A DNA stretch of 64,000 nt. Origin: Sphaerisporangium perillae. Lineage in GTDB: Bacteria; Actinomycetota; Actinomycetes; Streptosporangiales; Streptosporangiaceae. The translations under genes and the position numbers were made by a program. Positions within the stretch are counted from its first letter, which is position 1. Each line of letters opens with the position of its first letter. Positions 24,874 through 34,928 of this stretch are shown piece by piece. The stretch spans positions 1 to 64,000 of the forward strand of contig NZ_JALLPO010000030.1 in assembly GCF_023276435.1 (NCBI RefSeq), read 5' to 3'. The notes under the pieces were generated by a model. The model was given only the letters and a program-made list of their open reading frames with translations, did not search any database and was not told the DNA's origin.

Positions 24874-26207
24874 TCCTCCACCACGCCCTCGTCGGGGCGG
24901 TCCAGATAACCCCAGGCCGCCACACGGCGGTCGAACTCCTCCCTGTCACAGCGGGCGACGAGGACATCGCCGCCCTCGTCCCAGGCGGCCCAGGCGATGT
25001 GGAGGTCGCCGCGGACGTTCCCCAACCCGGTCCACCAGTGGCTGTTGGAGATCGGGGAGCCGCCGTCGAAGCCGTAGGAGTCTTCGGAGAAGTAGTCGGC
25101 CGGCATGGGCAACGGGGGGAAGCTCTGATGGGGATCCATCGGGATGAGGGCCCAGCGCCCATCGAACTCCGCCGCCAGGTGCAGGATGCCGTTGATGTGG
25201 ATGCGGACGGCGGCCAGCCCGTCGTACCAGCCGTAGGTGCGCTCGTCCTCGCGCGGCCGGCCGCGGTCGCATGCGGCGTTGTGGTCTTCCCAGTCCTCCT
25301 CGTCCCAGTCGTCATCGTCGTCCGGAAGCTCGTAGTCGTCGTACTCGTAAAGTTCCTCCACGCAGTAGAACTCGTCGAAGACCGGCTGGACGAGGTCGGC
25401 GACATGCTCGGCTTCCTCGGCAGGGCACTCGATCTCCACCGCGGCCTCGGACGGGAAGGTCAGGAGATCCGGCACCCGGTTGAGGGCGGCGGCCAGGGGG
25501 TCGTCGGGGACCGGGCCGAGATCGATCACTTCGACGGGGTCCTTTGCGTGTCGGCTGAGCAGCTCCAGGCGGTCGTCGCGGACATGCAGGACCCGCGAGA
25601 ACCTCCTGCCGAACATGCGCCAGGCGCGTACGGTGAGCAGGACCTCCCCGGTCTCGCCTAGGGGCCGGCTGGGATACAGGCAGTCCTCGACGAGCCGTTC
25701 CGGCTTGGGCGGAGCAGGAAGTCGGGGAGTGGGAGCCATCGAAGCAGGAGGCGGGAGACTGGGGACAGGCTGCGCGGCGGCCCGCGCTTCTTCGGGTTCC
25801 GGTACGGCAGGCGTCACCGGTTCCCGGTCCCGTGCGGCGGATGCCGTGGGTTCCTGCGGGGCAGGCTGTTCGGCGGAGGTGTCCGACCGCCAGCCCGCCA
25901 GGGAGCAGGAGCCGTCGGCGCAGGAGAACACGGCCAGGCAGTTGTAACTCCAGGCGTAGACCACGTCCTGGCCGGACCGGCGGCCCAGCTCGCAGGCCTC
26001 CTCGTGGGTCAGCCCGGTGACCGCGAACGCCGGGGTCATGTGGCCCGGCTCGCCGTACTCGGCCGGCCGGGAGCCGTCCGTTCCGGCACCGCCGATGACG
26101 TGGATGGGGGTTTTGGCGGGTGCGGGCCGTGCCCCCGAGGCGGTGCCGATGCCGGCGGATACGACCGTGATCCGCTGGTCGTCGATCCGGACACGAATGG
26201 ACGTCAT
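24870..26207 (-). CDS. Hypothetical protein with Pro/Ala-rich linker and acidic C-terminal half
   Basis: 445 residues from ATG 26207; ATG 26240 is possible but adds a Pro-rich tail. The N-terminal about 115 residues form a possible small domain with three cysteines (YNCLAVFSCADGSCSLAGW). A Pro/Ala-rich linker follows (about 125-180), then a domain shared with the next gene and a very acidic loop (ELPDDDDDWDEEDWEDH). No family was recognised. Its stop overlaps the next start by ATGA, so the two are translationally coupled. Confidence 0.8.
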   Translation of the reverse strand: MTSIRVRIDDQRITVVSAGIGTASGARPAPAKTPIHVIGGAGTDGSRPAEYGEPGHMTPAFAVTGLTHEEACELGRRSGQDVVYAWSYNCLAVFSCADGSCSLAGWRSDTSAEQPAPQEPTASAARDREPVTPAVPEPEEARAAAQPVPSLPPPASMAPTPRLPAPPKPERLVEDCLYPSRPLGETGEVLLTVRAWRMFGRRFSRVLHVRDDRLELLSRHAKDPVEVIDLGPVPDDPLAAALNRVPDLLTFPSEAAVEIECPAEEAEHVADLVQPVFDEFYCVEELYEYDDYELPDDDDDWDEEDWEDHNAACDRGRPREDERTYGWYDGLAAVRIHINGILHLAAEFDGRWALIPMDPHQSFPPLPMPADYFSEDSYGFDGGSPISNSHWWTGLGNVRGDLHIAWAAWDEGGDVLVARCDREEFDRRVAAWGYLDRPDEGVVEE

Positions 26208-26243
26208 CGTTTTCCTTGCGGGAGGGGGTTCGGGGATCAAGGA

Positions 26244-26351
26244 CTAGCGAGAGCGACGGTGCTGCTGGTCGGCGCACGAGCAGCGGCTGCCACTGCACAG
26301 GTCGCAGCGTCCGTTGTTGCAGTACATGCAGGTTCCGTAGCCGTTTCCCAT
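26244..26351 (-). CDS. 35-residue cysteine-rich mini-protein
   Basis: The ATG at 26351 follows GAGGGTTGGCGC, a fair ribosome binding site. The product has seven Cys in 19 residues: CMYCNNGRCDLCSGSRCSC, after MGNGYGT. The spacing CxxC-x4-CxxC suggests a zinc knuckle or treble-clef remnant. It ends 36 bases before the next gene, so it likely heads the three-gene unit. Evidence is composition, ribosome binding site and position only; no family is named. Confidence 0.55.
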   Translation of the reverse strand: MGNGYGTCMYCNNGRCDLCSGSRCSCADQQHRRSR

Positions 26352-26639
26352 GCGCCAACCCTCTGCTGACTTAGGCGCGACGAACATATCCACCTGAACC
26401 ACCAAGCAATCTGAAACGCATGTGAACTTAGTACACAATATACCATGGGCCGCGGCCAGGTGGGCGCAACGGCTGGACTGCCTGAGGGCTTTCAGGGCTT
26501 TCGTGATGCTCGTGGAAGTGTGTCGGGGCGGCGTCCGGCGCCGTACCGGCTGGGCACGGCCTTTCGATCCTGAAGGCGGCCGGAGTCGGCGTGCTCCCCT
26601 CCATAGCATGGAGACCGAACCTGGAGAGAAGGTTGGGTC

Positions 26640-26864
26640 GTGGGAGGCAAGAGGCGCAGGTTTGATCCGGAGTTCCGGGCGGGAGCGGTGCGCATCGTCA
26701 AGGAGACCGGCAAGCCCGTCTCACAGATCGCGCGCGATCTTGATATCAACCGGTACACGCTGCACAACTGCCGGCCTCAAGCCGAGGAGTGGATCAGCGC
26801 TCGCGGACTGACAGGGATGCTCACCGAGCATCCGCTCGACGCACCGATCTACGAGTGGCCGTAG
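26640..26864 (+). pseudogene. IS3-type transposase OrfA remnant
   Basis: The frame starts at GTG with GGKRRRFDPEFRAGAVRIVKE and a helix-turn-helix (VSQIARDLDINRYTLHNC), as in the OrfA of IS3-family elements. After about 45 residues the similarity stops and unrelated residues follow. No OrfB is present, and 26865-27087 contains nothing else recognisable. Confidence 0.6.
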
Positions 26865-27087
26865 ACGGCGGGTACTCCGACCGAACAAGCCGGAACACTC
26901 AACTTCTGACTTCATCGGCCTTTTACCACCGCACACCAGGAGCACGAGCACTATGAGAACGGTGCTGTTGACTGAGCAGCGCACCTTGAGCACGGATATA
27001 TGCAAGCCGGCACGGTGGGGACCACCTGGGGACCACACGTCATGCACGTAGCCGAACAACCCGTACGTCGCCAGACGTCGTGCGTGG

Positions 27088-28286
<1,199 letters not shown>

Positions 28287-28448
28287 CTGAAACCTCCGCT
28301 CTCTCCGCACCGGATCGGCGACCGGCGTCGGCCACGTCCGCGTCGGAACCTACGGCTGGACAAGGCGCTCGCAGTCAGCCGGTCGTGCAGCGCGCTCACC
28401 AGGCCGGCCACGGCGCTCTCATGAGCCGAATTTGATGCTCAACGGTTC

Positions 28449-29939
28449 CTAGCGCCCGGCTCGGAGGGAGTTGATCATCTCGGTGGTCGGGCCGATGTCC
28501 AGAGGACAACTGTGCGCCTTGTCGTCGATGAGTGTCAGCCGTGGCGCCGTCCTGGTGGCTGCCGGCCAGGGTGTGCCGTCGGGGCTGCTCGGCACACCGG
28601 TCCGGGCGAACTCCGTCCAGGCGTGTGCGAGTGTGCCGGACACGTGGGCGTCCACCTCGTCGTAGTCCTCGGCCGGGAGGAGGTGGCCGAACGCATAGGG
28701 GAGCTCGGAACAGTGGAACGCGAGCATGCCCGTCGCGCGGTTGCCGGGGGAGACGCGCACAAAACGGTAGGCGTAGGTCGTGCGGCCCAGATCGGTGAAC
28801 CGCAGGTAGGAGGCCAGTGCCGGCTCCGTCCAGATGGCACTGGTGAACAACTCCGCCAACGCCTCGTAAGGACTGCCCGTGAGCCGGCCCAGGATGTCGT
28901 CGGCTCGCTGTCCGCCTAGGACGGTGGCCATTCTCGCCAGCGTGGCGGGCGTGTAGAGCTCGGCTGGATTCACCGTGCCGGGCGGCGCTCCGTAGGGGCC
29001 ACCGGGCCTGATGAAGAATCGTGCCTCATCCCCGGTGTGACCGAACAGCACCGGAACATCCGCCTCCCAGCAGGACAGATCCGGGCCGACGACCTGGCCG
29101 TCCTCGGTGGGGAACCAGACCAGATTGGCCGGCGTGTGCACCTCGCCGGGCGGCGGCATGGTGCCTGACAGCAGGCGGGACGCCTGTCGCACCTGGTCCA
29201 CCGGCACCTGGCGCAGATGCTCGATATCGCTGCCACCCAGCTGCTCGAACAACCGGGTACTGGCCTCGACGACGCGCTCGCGCGCCGAGTGGGGCAGGGC
29301 CGCGGGCAGTTCGAAGCCCGCGCTTTGCAGGATGGCGCGGTGGAACAAGCCCCGGGCGGTGGGCGTGGCGAGCAGGGTGCGCGCCGCGCTTGCGCCGGCG
29401 GACTGGCCGAAGATGGTGACGTTGCCGGGGTCACCGCCGAAGGCGGTGATGTTGCGGGACACCCAGTCCAGCGCCGCGACCCAGTCCCGGACGGCGGCGT
29501 TTCCACCAGCCTCGGGATGGTCCAGGAAGCCGAACGCACCGAGCCGGTAGTTGAACGACACATAGGTCACACCACGTTGGGCGATGGACGTGCCGTGGTA
29601 ATCCGGCATGGACCCGGCCCCGTTGAGGAAGCCGCCGCCGTGGATCCAGACCATGACCGGCCGGCGGGCCTGTGGGTCGAGGCTCGCGGTCCAGACGTTG
29701 AGGTAGAGACAGTCCTCGCTCTGCTGCGCCCCGAGAATCGCGCCGTTGTCCGCGGTCTGGATCGCGGCGTTGCCGAAGGACGTCGCGTCGCGCACACCGT
29801 CCCACGCCGCGGGCGGCCGCGGTGCTGCCCAGCGCAGGTTCCCCACGGGCGGGGCGGCATAGGGCACGCCCCGGAACCGGAACACCCCCCGCCGCTGGTT
29901 GCCTTCAAGGATGCCTTGTTCGACACGGACTTGAGTCAT
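28449..29939 (-). CDS. Type-B carboxylesterase
   Basis: 496 residues from ATG 29939; the open frame upstream of that belongs to shadow sequence. It has FRGVPYAAPPVG at the N-terminus, the HGGGF oxyanion hole, the nucleophile elbow GQSAGAS (about residue 180), the acid in GHTGDEARFF (about 300) and the His in AFHCSELPYAFG (about 400). It hydrolyses carboxylic esters; no signal peptide is seen, so it is cytoplasmic. The start overlaps the stop of the GlcG/HbpS gene by ATGA, and it is the last gene of the regulator-cupin-GlcG-esterase run. Confidence 0.93.
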   Translation of the reverse strand: MTQVRVEQGILEGNQRRGVFRFRGVPYAAPPVGNLRWAAPRPPAAWDGVRDATSFGNAAIQTADNGAILGAQQSEDCLYLNVWTASLDPQARRPVMVWIHGGGFLNGAGSMPDYHGTSIAQRGVTYVSFNYRLGAFGFLDHPEAGGNAAVRDWVAALDWVSRNITAFGGDPGNVTIFGQSAGASAARTLLATPTARGLFHRAILQSAGFELPAALPHSARERVVEASTRLFEQLGGSDIEHLRQVPVDQVRQASRLLSGTMPPPGEVHTPANLVWFPTEDGQVVGPDLSCWEADVPVLFGHTGDEARFFIRPGGPYGAPPGTVNPAELYTPATLARMATVLGGQRADDILGRLTGSPYEALAELFTSAIWTEPALASYLRFTDLGRTTYAYRFVRVSPGNRATGMLAFHCSELPYAFGHLLPAEDYDEVDAHVSGTLAHAWTEFARTGVPSSPDGTPWPAATRTAPRLTLIDDKAHSCPLDIGPTTEMINSLRAGR

Positions 29940-30370
29940 GGCGTCTCTCCCGGATCGGCGACGAAGCCACCGTGTTCGATGGCGAAGACCGCGCAGGCTT
30001 CGTCGTTGGCGGGGTTGTCGCCGCTGACGCCGACCGCCGCAAGGACGGCACCCTCGCTGTCGCGGACGAGCACCCCGCCCGGCACCGGCACGACACGACC
30101 TTCGGACAGGGCGGCCAGCGCGGTGAAGAACGCCGGCGCGGTGGCCGCGCGTTCGGCCAGCGCGCGGCTGCCGAGTCCCATGCCCAGGGCTCCCCATGCC
30201 TTCGCCTGGGCGATCTGCGGGCGCAGGATCCCGCTGCCGTCCTGCCGTTTGAGAACCAACAGGTGCCCGCCCGGGTCGAGCACGGCCACCGTCAGCGGTG
30301 CGCATCCGAGCGCGGCGCCCTGGCGGAGCGCGTCGTCGACCATCGTCGAGGCTTGCTCAAGTGACAGCAT
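29936..30370 (-). CDS. GlcG/HbpS-family protein
   Basis: 144 residues from ATG 30370, right after the previous stop; an in-frame GTG at 30397 is possible. The family pattern is seen in PLTVAVLDPGGHLLVLKRQDGSGILRPQIAQAKAWGALG and PVPGGVLVRDSEGAVLAAVGVSGDNPANDEACA. GlcG/HbpS proteins are small; HbpS binds haem, while GlcG is linked to glycolate use, and others occur in catabolic operons with unclear roles. Overlap with both neighbours shows tight operon structure. Confidence 0.85.
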   Translation of the reverse strand: MLSLEQASTMVDDALRQGAALGCAPLTVAVLDPGGHLLVLKRQDGSGILRPQIAQAKAWGALGMGLGSRALAERAATAPAFFTALAALSEGRVVPVPGGVLVRDSEGAVLAAVGVSGDNPANDEACAVFAIEHGGFVADPGETP

Positions 30371-30371
30371 C

Positions 30372-31298
30372 TCAGCTCGACTGCCCGGCCGGCTCACGGT
30401 CCTCCGCGGGAAACTCGTCCAGGTCGTATTCCTGCGACTCGGCCGCGGGCAGCACCACCGGGGGAAGGCCGATCAGGAACAACTCCAGGGGCGAGGACCC
30501 GGCGGTCAGGTCCAGCGTCTCGCCCGCGTCGGCCTGGATCGCGGTCAGGTAGCCGATCTGGTCGCCATCGCATTCACCGTCGCCGGAGAGCACGGTGAGC
30601 AGGCGGCGGGCCTTCGGATCGACGGACGACCATCGAGCCCCAGGCTGGAGCTTGACCATCTCGACCCACACGGCGCGCTCCGAGAACGCGCCCAGCCACT
30701 TGTGATCCACGCCCTTGGCCTCCTCGACGGGAAGCCATTCGAACCGCTTCGGGTCCGCGACGACGGGATGCGTGTACCGCGGGCGGGGATACTTCAGGTG
30801 CTCGCCGAAGACGTGTTCCCAGATGGTGTTCAGGCCCCATTGCCGGGTGCCGTCCGGGCGGACGTAATACGGACCGTCGAAGTGGCCCCCGGCCTCGATC
30901 AGTTCCTGCCTCGCCTGGCGGCGTTGCTCGATGCTCATGAAGCCGTAGCCGGACGCGCCGCCGAACTGCAGGGTCAGGCCGAGTGGCTCGCCGGGCGCCA
31001 TGCCGTTCATCGGCGATTCCTGGGGTCCGTAGGACAGTCCCTCGGGGAAGTAGCCGACCTGGCCCTCCTTGAGCACGACGCCGCGTCCGTAGGTCGTGTT
31101 GTCGCCGACCAGCGGCAGCCGGATCTGGTCGAAGTTGTGCCGGTGCCGCGGCATCGACCACTCGTCCTGCTGCTTGGCGAGTACGTACATGAAGTTGTCC
31201 GGTGAGTCGGGCTCGCCCTTGAGCAGGTGCTGGAAGTACAGGGTTCCGCTGGGGTGGTCCTTAATCCAGTCGTCCTCGTCGAAGTGAACGATCTTCAT
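30372..31298 (-). CDS. Cupin-fold protein
   Basis: 308 residues; the ATG follows GGAGGAACAG. The N-terminal half has a cupin metal site (MPRHRHNFDQIRLPL near residue 50) and a later Gly-rich strand (GVVLKEGQVGYFPEGLSYGPQ). The C-terminal half resembles a second cupin barrel. It could be a dioxygenase, isomerase or binding protein; the reaction cannot be named. It lies between the GntR-type regulator and the GlcG/HbpS gene. Confidence 0.75.
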   Translation of the reverse strand: MKIVHFDEDDWIKDHPSGTLYFQHLLKGEPDSPDNFMYVLAKQQDEWSMPRHRHNFDQIRLPLVGDNTTYGRGVVLKEGQVGYFPEGLSYGPQESPMNGMAPGEPLGLTLQFGGASGYGFMSIEQRRQARQELIEAGGHFDGPYYVRPDGTRQWGLNTIWEHVFGEHLKYPRPRYTHPVVADPKRFEWLPVEEAKGVDHKWLGAFSERAVWVEMVKLQPGARWSSVDPKARRLLTVLSGDGECDGDQIGYLTAIQADAGETLDLTAGSSPLELFLIGLPPVVLPAAESQEYDLDEFPAEDREPAGQSS

Positions 31299-31317
31299 CT
31301 GTTCCTCCAGTGATCGG

Positions 31318-32127
31318 TCAGGTCGCGGCCGAGCTGAGCCTGGCGTTGAGCAGGCCGGCCAGCAGTCGCGCGTAACCGGGGTCCGCGATCTGGATCCTCT
31401 TCGCCTGCGGGGTCGACAGGATCAGGCGTGCCGCGTGCGCGGAGTGCGCGTCGACGGCCTCGGCCGCCCGCTCCGGGGAGCGGCTCTCCACGGCCTCGAC
31501 GATCGCGAGCCGGTCCGCGTGCAGGCCCCCGGAGACCCGCCGCCATTCGGACACGCGCCCGCCGCTCAATTCGGCGGCCAACTCCACCTGGACATCGGCG
31601 AGTAGGCGGCACAAGGGGATGAGCAACGCATTGTGGGAGATCTCCGACAGTCGCCGCATGAAGGCCCTGAGGTCCTCGATCGTGCGGTCGATGTCGTCGA
31701 TCACCGCCAGCTTCTCGGCCGCCTCCCGAAGGGAGGCGATCTCGGCGTCGGTCGACTCCTGGACGGCCAGCTGGGCGGCATACCTGTTCAGGGCGCCGAG
31801 CAGGCCGAGTAGCTCGCGGGCGCCGACGCCTTCCAGCCGCACCACGGAGGCAATGGACATGCCGATCATGGTGTCGGATTCGGCGGTGACGAACGAGCCG
31901 GCGCCGTGACGGACGTCGACCAGCCCGATGGTGGCCAGGACGCGAACCGCCTCGCGGATCGTCGCGCCGCTGACGCCGTACTGCTCGGCCAGTTCCCGCT
32001 CCGCCGGCAGCCGCGAGCCGTTCGGCAATTCGGCGCTGAGAATGCGTTCCCGCAGGTCGTCGACGATCTGGTCGGCGATCCGGCTGCGCCCGATCCTGCG
32101 GTCGGCTCCGCTGCTTGTTGACTCCAC
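31318..32127 (-). CDS. GntR-family regulator, FadR type
   Basis: 269 residues from GTG 32127; the frame stays open to 32202 but would run into the divergent promoter. The winged helix is typical: SRIADQIVDDLRERILSAEL, LPAERELAEQYGVSGATIREAVRVL and GLVDVRHGAGSFV. The all-helical FCD effector domain follows. It is expected to bind a small acid and repress the divergent operons on either side. A candidate operator lies between it and the ADP-ribosylglycohydrolase-like gene. Confidence 0.9.
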   Translation of the reverse strand: MESTSSGADRRIGRSRIADQIVDDLRERILSAELPNGSRLPAERELAEQYGVSGATIREAVRVLATIGLVDVRHGAGSFVTAESDTMIGMSIASVVRLEGVGARELLGLLGALNRYAAQLAVQESTDAEIASLREAAEKLAVIDDIDRTIEDLRAFMRRLSEISHNALLIPLCRLLADVQVELAAELSGGRVSEWRRVSGGLHADRLAIVEAVESRSPERAAEAVDAHSAHAARLILSTPQAKRIQIADPGYARLLAGLLNARLSSAAT

Positions 32128-32160
32128 GTCTCTCGACGCTAGGCCACAAGGAAACTCGCT

Positions 32161-32195
32161 GTCAACAGGTGACGAGGACACTAGGTGACTTGTAC
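32161..32195. promoter_or_regulatory. Candidate FadR-type operator in the divergent promoter
   Basis: Contains GTCA-N5-TGAC (32161-32173) and, at 32180-32190, ACTAGGTGACT, which recurs upstream of the SnoaL-like gene at 39597. The intergenic gap is only 107 bases, so binding here would affect both genes. Confidence 0.5.
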
Positions 32196-32234
32196 ATTGC
32201 AAGCCTGGCTGTCCGAACTCGACGAGGAGTGGCC

Positions 32235-33575
32235 GTGGAGTACCTGCCCGAAGGCGAGAAGCCCAGCCCCGTCAGTCAGGAACCTTGGGCGTTGGCCGGC
32301 AACGAGCTGCGGCAGGCCATCGAGACCGGCCACGACGTCGCCGGCCTGCGGCCCCGCCTCGACTCGTTGTCCCCACGGGACGAGGCCGAGTTGCTGGAGC
32401 TGCACCGGGAGATCCTGACCCGGCCGCGGACTGCGGACTGGCCGCACACCGAGACGTCGGCACTGGAGGAGATCGAGGCGGCGCTCCCGCAGGACGCCGC
32501 GTCACCAACCGTGCCCACCGCGCCCACCGTGCTCGGCGACCGGATCCACGGCGCGTGGCACGGCCGCATCATCGGCAACATCATGGGCAAACCCTTCGAG
32601 ATCGGCCCCACCCGGGAGTCGATCCGCGGCTATCTGGAGGCGAAGGGCGCCTATCCGCTCACGGGATTCGTACCTTTCGACGACCTCGCCGAACGCGACC
32701 GACTCGGTCGGTGGGGCTTCGAGGGCATCACGGCCGGCCGAATCCACGGGTCGGTCCGCGACGACGACATCGACTACACGGTGCTGGGTCTGCACCTGCT
32801 GGAGACCTACGGCACCACCTACACGGCCCGCGACGTGGCGGCCGAGTGGCTCGCCCGCTTCCCCGTGTACCAGCTCTACACCGCCGAACGCGCGACCTAC
32901 CAGAACCTGATTCGCGGGGTGCCGCTGGCACAGGCCGGGGAACACCACAACCCGTACCGCGAATGGATCGGCGCGCTCATCCGCGCCGACATCTTCGGTT
33001 TCGCCGCACCCGGCCACCCGCGAAAGGCCGCTCTGCTGTCCTATCAGGACGCCGCACTGAGCCATCGGGCCAACGGGATCTATGGCGCGATGTGGGCCGC
33101 CGCCCTGATCTCCTCGGCGTTCACCGCCGCCACCCCGGAGGAATCCGTTGCGGAATCCCTTCGTCACGTGCCCGCCTCCTCCCGGCTCGGCACCGAGATC
33201 CAGACCGTGCTCGCGCAGTTCCGCCGCGGCATGGACTGGGAGAAGTGCCTGGACGACCTGCACGCACGGCACTCCGGAATGAGCTGGGTGCACACCATCA
33301 ACAACGCCGGCGCACTCACCGCGGCTCTGCTGTGGGGTGAGGGAAGGTTCGGCGAGACGGTCGGGCTGGCCGTGCAGTCCGGGTTGGACACCGACTCGAT
33401 CGGTGCCACCGCGGGCGCCTGGGCCGGGGCGTACCTGGGTCTGTCCGGAATTCCCACCGTCCTCGTGGACCCCCTCGAAGACCGCTGCCGCAGCGGGGTC
33501 TTCGGTTTCGGGGACCTCGCCATCTCGTCGCTCGCCGAGCGGACCCTCGCACTCGTCGAGCCCCAGCCGAAATAG
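32235..33575 (+). CDS. ADP-ribosylglycohydrolase (DraG) superfamily protein
   Basis: 446 residues from GTG 32235, preceded by GACGAGGAG; the frame is open to 32115 but would overlap the divergent regulator. The DraG fold is indicated by RIHGAWHGRIIGNIMGKPFE, the acidic metal motif VRDDDIDYT and the C-terminal GLDTDSIGATAGAWAGAYLG, whose Asp residues bind two metal ions. Such enzymes cleave N- or O-glycosidic ribose bonds. An extra N-terminal about 110 residues precede the domain. Together with esterases and a transporter it probably serves a catabolic pathway for a glycoside or nucleoside-like compound (inference). Confidence 0.85.
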   Translation: MEYLPEGEKPSPVSQEPWALAGNELRQAIETGHDVAGLRPRLDSLSPRDEAELLELHREILTRPRTADWPHTETSALEEIEAALPQDAASPTVPTAPTVLGDRIHGAWHGRIIGNIMGKPFEIGPTRESIRGYLEAKGAYPLTGFVPFDDLAERDRLGRWGFEGITAGRIHGSVRDDDIDYTVLGLHLLETYGTTYTARDVAAEWLARFPVYQLYTAERATYQNLIRGVPLAQAGEHHNPYREWIGALIRADIFGFAAPGHPRKAALLSYQDAALSHRANGIYGAMWAAALISSAFTAATPEESVAESLRHVPASSRLGTEIQTVLAQFRRGMDWEKCLDDLHARHSGMSWVHTINNAGALTAALLWGEGRFGETVGLAVQSGLDTDSIGATAGAWAGAYLGLSGIPTVLVDPLEDRCRSGVFGFGDLAISSLAERTLALVEPQPK

Positions 33576-33611
33576 CACCGCACAACCGGATCCCTAAAAG
33601 GACGTCACGAG

Positions 33612-34886
33612 ATGACCCAAGACACCCCCCTGGAAGCCTCGGGCACCGCCACCGCCACCGCACTCGCACGGCCCCGGAAACTCTTCACCCCCAGCCTCGC
33701 CCTGTTCAACTTCGGCGCCGCCGTGGCGGTCCTCACACCCGTCCGGCTCACGCTGGCGCTGAAGGTTCAGGAGCTCGTCGGAAACCAGGACAAGGCGGCC
33801 GCACTGGGGCTGGTCACGGCCGTCGGCGCGGTGTTCGCGATCATCTGCTCCCCGCTCGCGGGGCGCCTGTCGGACCGCACGACCTCGCGCTTCGGCATGC
33901 GCCGGCCGTGGATCATCGGCGGCGCGACCGGCGGCGCCGTGTGCCTACTGGTGATAGGCGCCGCGGACTCGCTGTGGATGGTAGTGCTGGGCTGGTGTCT
34001 CGCCGAGGTCTTCATCAACTCCGCGACGGCCGCCGCCACCGCGACCGTCGCCGACCAGGTCCCGCCCGAAGGCCGCGGGCGCGTCTCCGGGATCGTCGGA
34101 CTCGGCCTGCCGGCGGCGGTCCTGACCGGTTCGGTCATCGTGAACGCGTTCGCGAGCAGCGTCACCCGGTTCGTCGTTCCCGGTGCTCTGATGCTGGTGT
34201 TCGCGGTGTTGCTCATCCTGAACCTGTCCGACCGCAGGCTCCACGAGCGCCCGGCGAAGTTCGACCTGAAGGAGTTCGCGAGCTCCTTCGTGTTCAACCC
34301 GCGGCGCAACCCGGACTTCGGCTGGCTGTGGATCGGCCGGTTCGCGGTCATGTTCGGCAGCAGCGGAGTCCAGACCTACCAGGTCTATCTGCTCACCGAC
34401 CGGTTCGGGCTGAGCGGCTCGGCGCTCACGGGCGTCATCGTGATGGCGAACACGGGAGCCGCGATCGCCATGATCGTGTCCAGCTACCTCATGGGCATGC
34501 TTTCGGACCGCCTCCGTCGCAGGAAGCCGTTCGTCGCGGCGGGTTCGGTGTTCATCGCGCTGGGGCTCGCCATGATCGCCTTCGCTCCCGATCCGACGCT
34601 GGTGATCGCCGCGGGACCGGTCGTCGGCTTCGGCGCCGCCGGCTTCCTCGCGGTCGATCTCGCGCTGGCCACCCAGGTCCTCCCGGACCGCGGCGACACC
34701 GCGAAGGACCTCGGCGTGCTGGTGATCACCAACGGGCTCCCGCAGTCCGTCGTACCGGTCATCGCGCCGGCCGTCATCGCCATGGGCACCGCGAGCATCA
34801 GCGGTTACTCCCTGCTCTACGTCATGGGCGCGGTGAGCGCGATCCTCGGGGCGGTCTGCGTCTACCGCATCAAGGGAGTTCGCTGA
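33612..34886 (+). CDS. MFS transporter
   Basis: 424 residues with about twelve hydrophobic helices. The loop GRLSDRTTSRFGMRRPWIIGGA between helices 2 and 3 is the MFS motif A, and a related MLSDRLRRRKPFVAAGS occurs in the second half. The type resembles sugar/glycoside-cation symporter-like MFS members. AAAGGACGTCACGAG precedes the ATG. It is the second gene of the plus-strand operon and likely imports the substrate of its neighbours. Confidence 0.9.
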   Translation: MTQDTPLEASGTATATALARPRKLFTPSLALFNFGAAVAVLTPVRLTLALKVQELVGNQDKAAALGLVTAVGAVFAIICSPLAGRLSDRTTSRFGMRRPWIIGGATGGAVCLLVIGAADSLWMVVLGWCLAEVFINSATAAATATVADQVPPEGRGRVSGIVGLGLPAAVLTGSVIVNAFASSVTRFVVPGALMLVFAVLLILNLSDRRLHERPAKFDLKEFASSFVFNPRRNPDFGWLWIGRFAVMFGSSGVQTYQVYLLTDRFGLSGSALTGVIVMANTGAAIAMIVSSYLMGMLSDRLRRRKPFVAAGSVFIALGLAMIAFAPDPTLVIAAGPVVGFGAAGFLAVDLALATQVLPDRGDTAKDLGVLVITNGLPQSVVPVIAPAVIAMGTASISGYSLLYVMGAVSAILGAVCVYRIKGVR

Positions 34887-34928
34887 CCCTGTCGGCCTGC
34901 CGACCACAACCATCCAGAAGGAGTCTCG

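Noticed and set aside
29217-31205. 662-residue plus-strand open frame
   Set aside because: Antisense to the esterase, GlcG/HbpS and cupin genes, with no family character; a normal effect of high GC in third codon positions.
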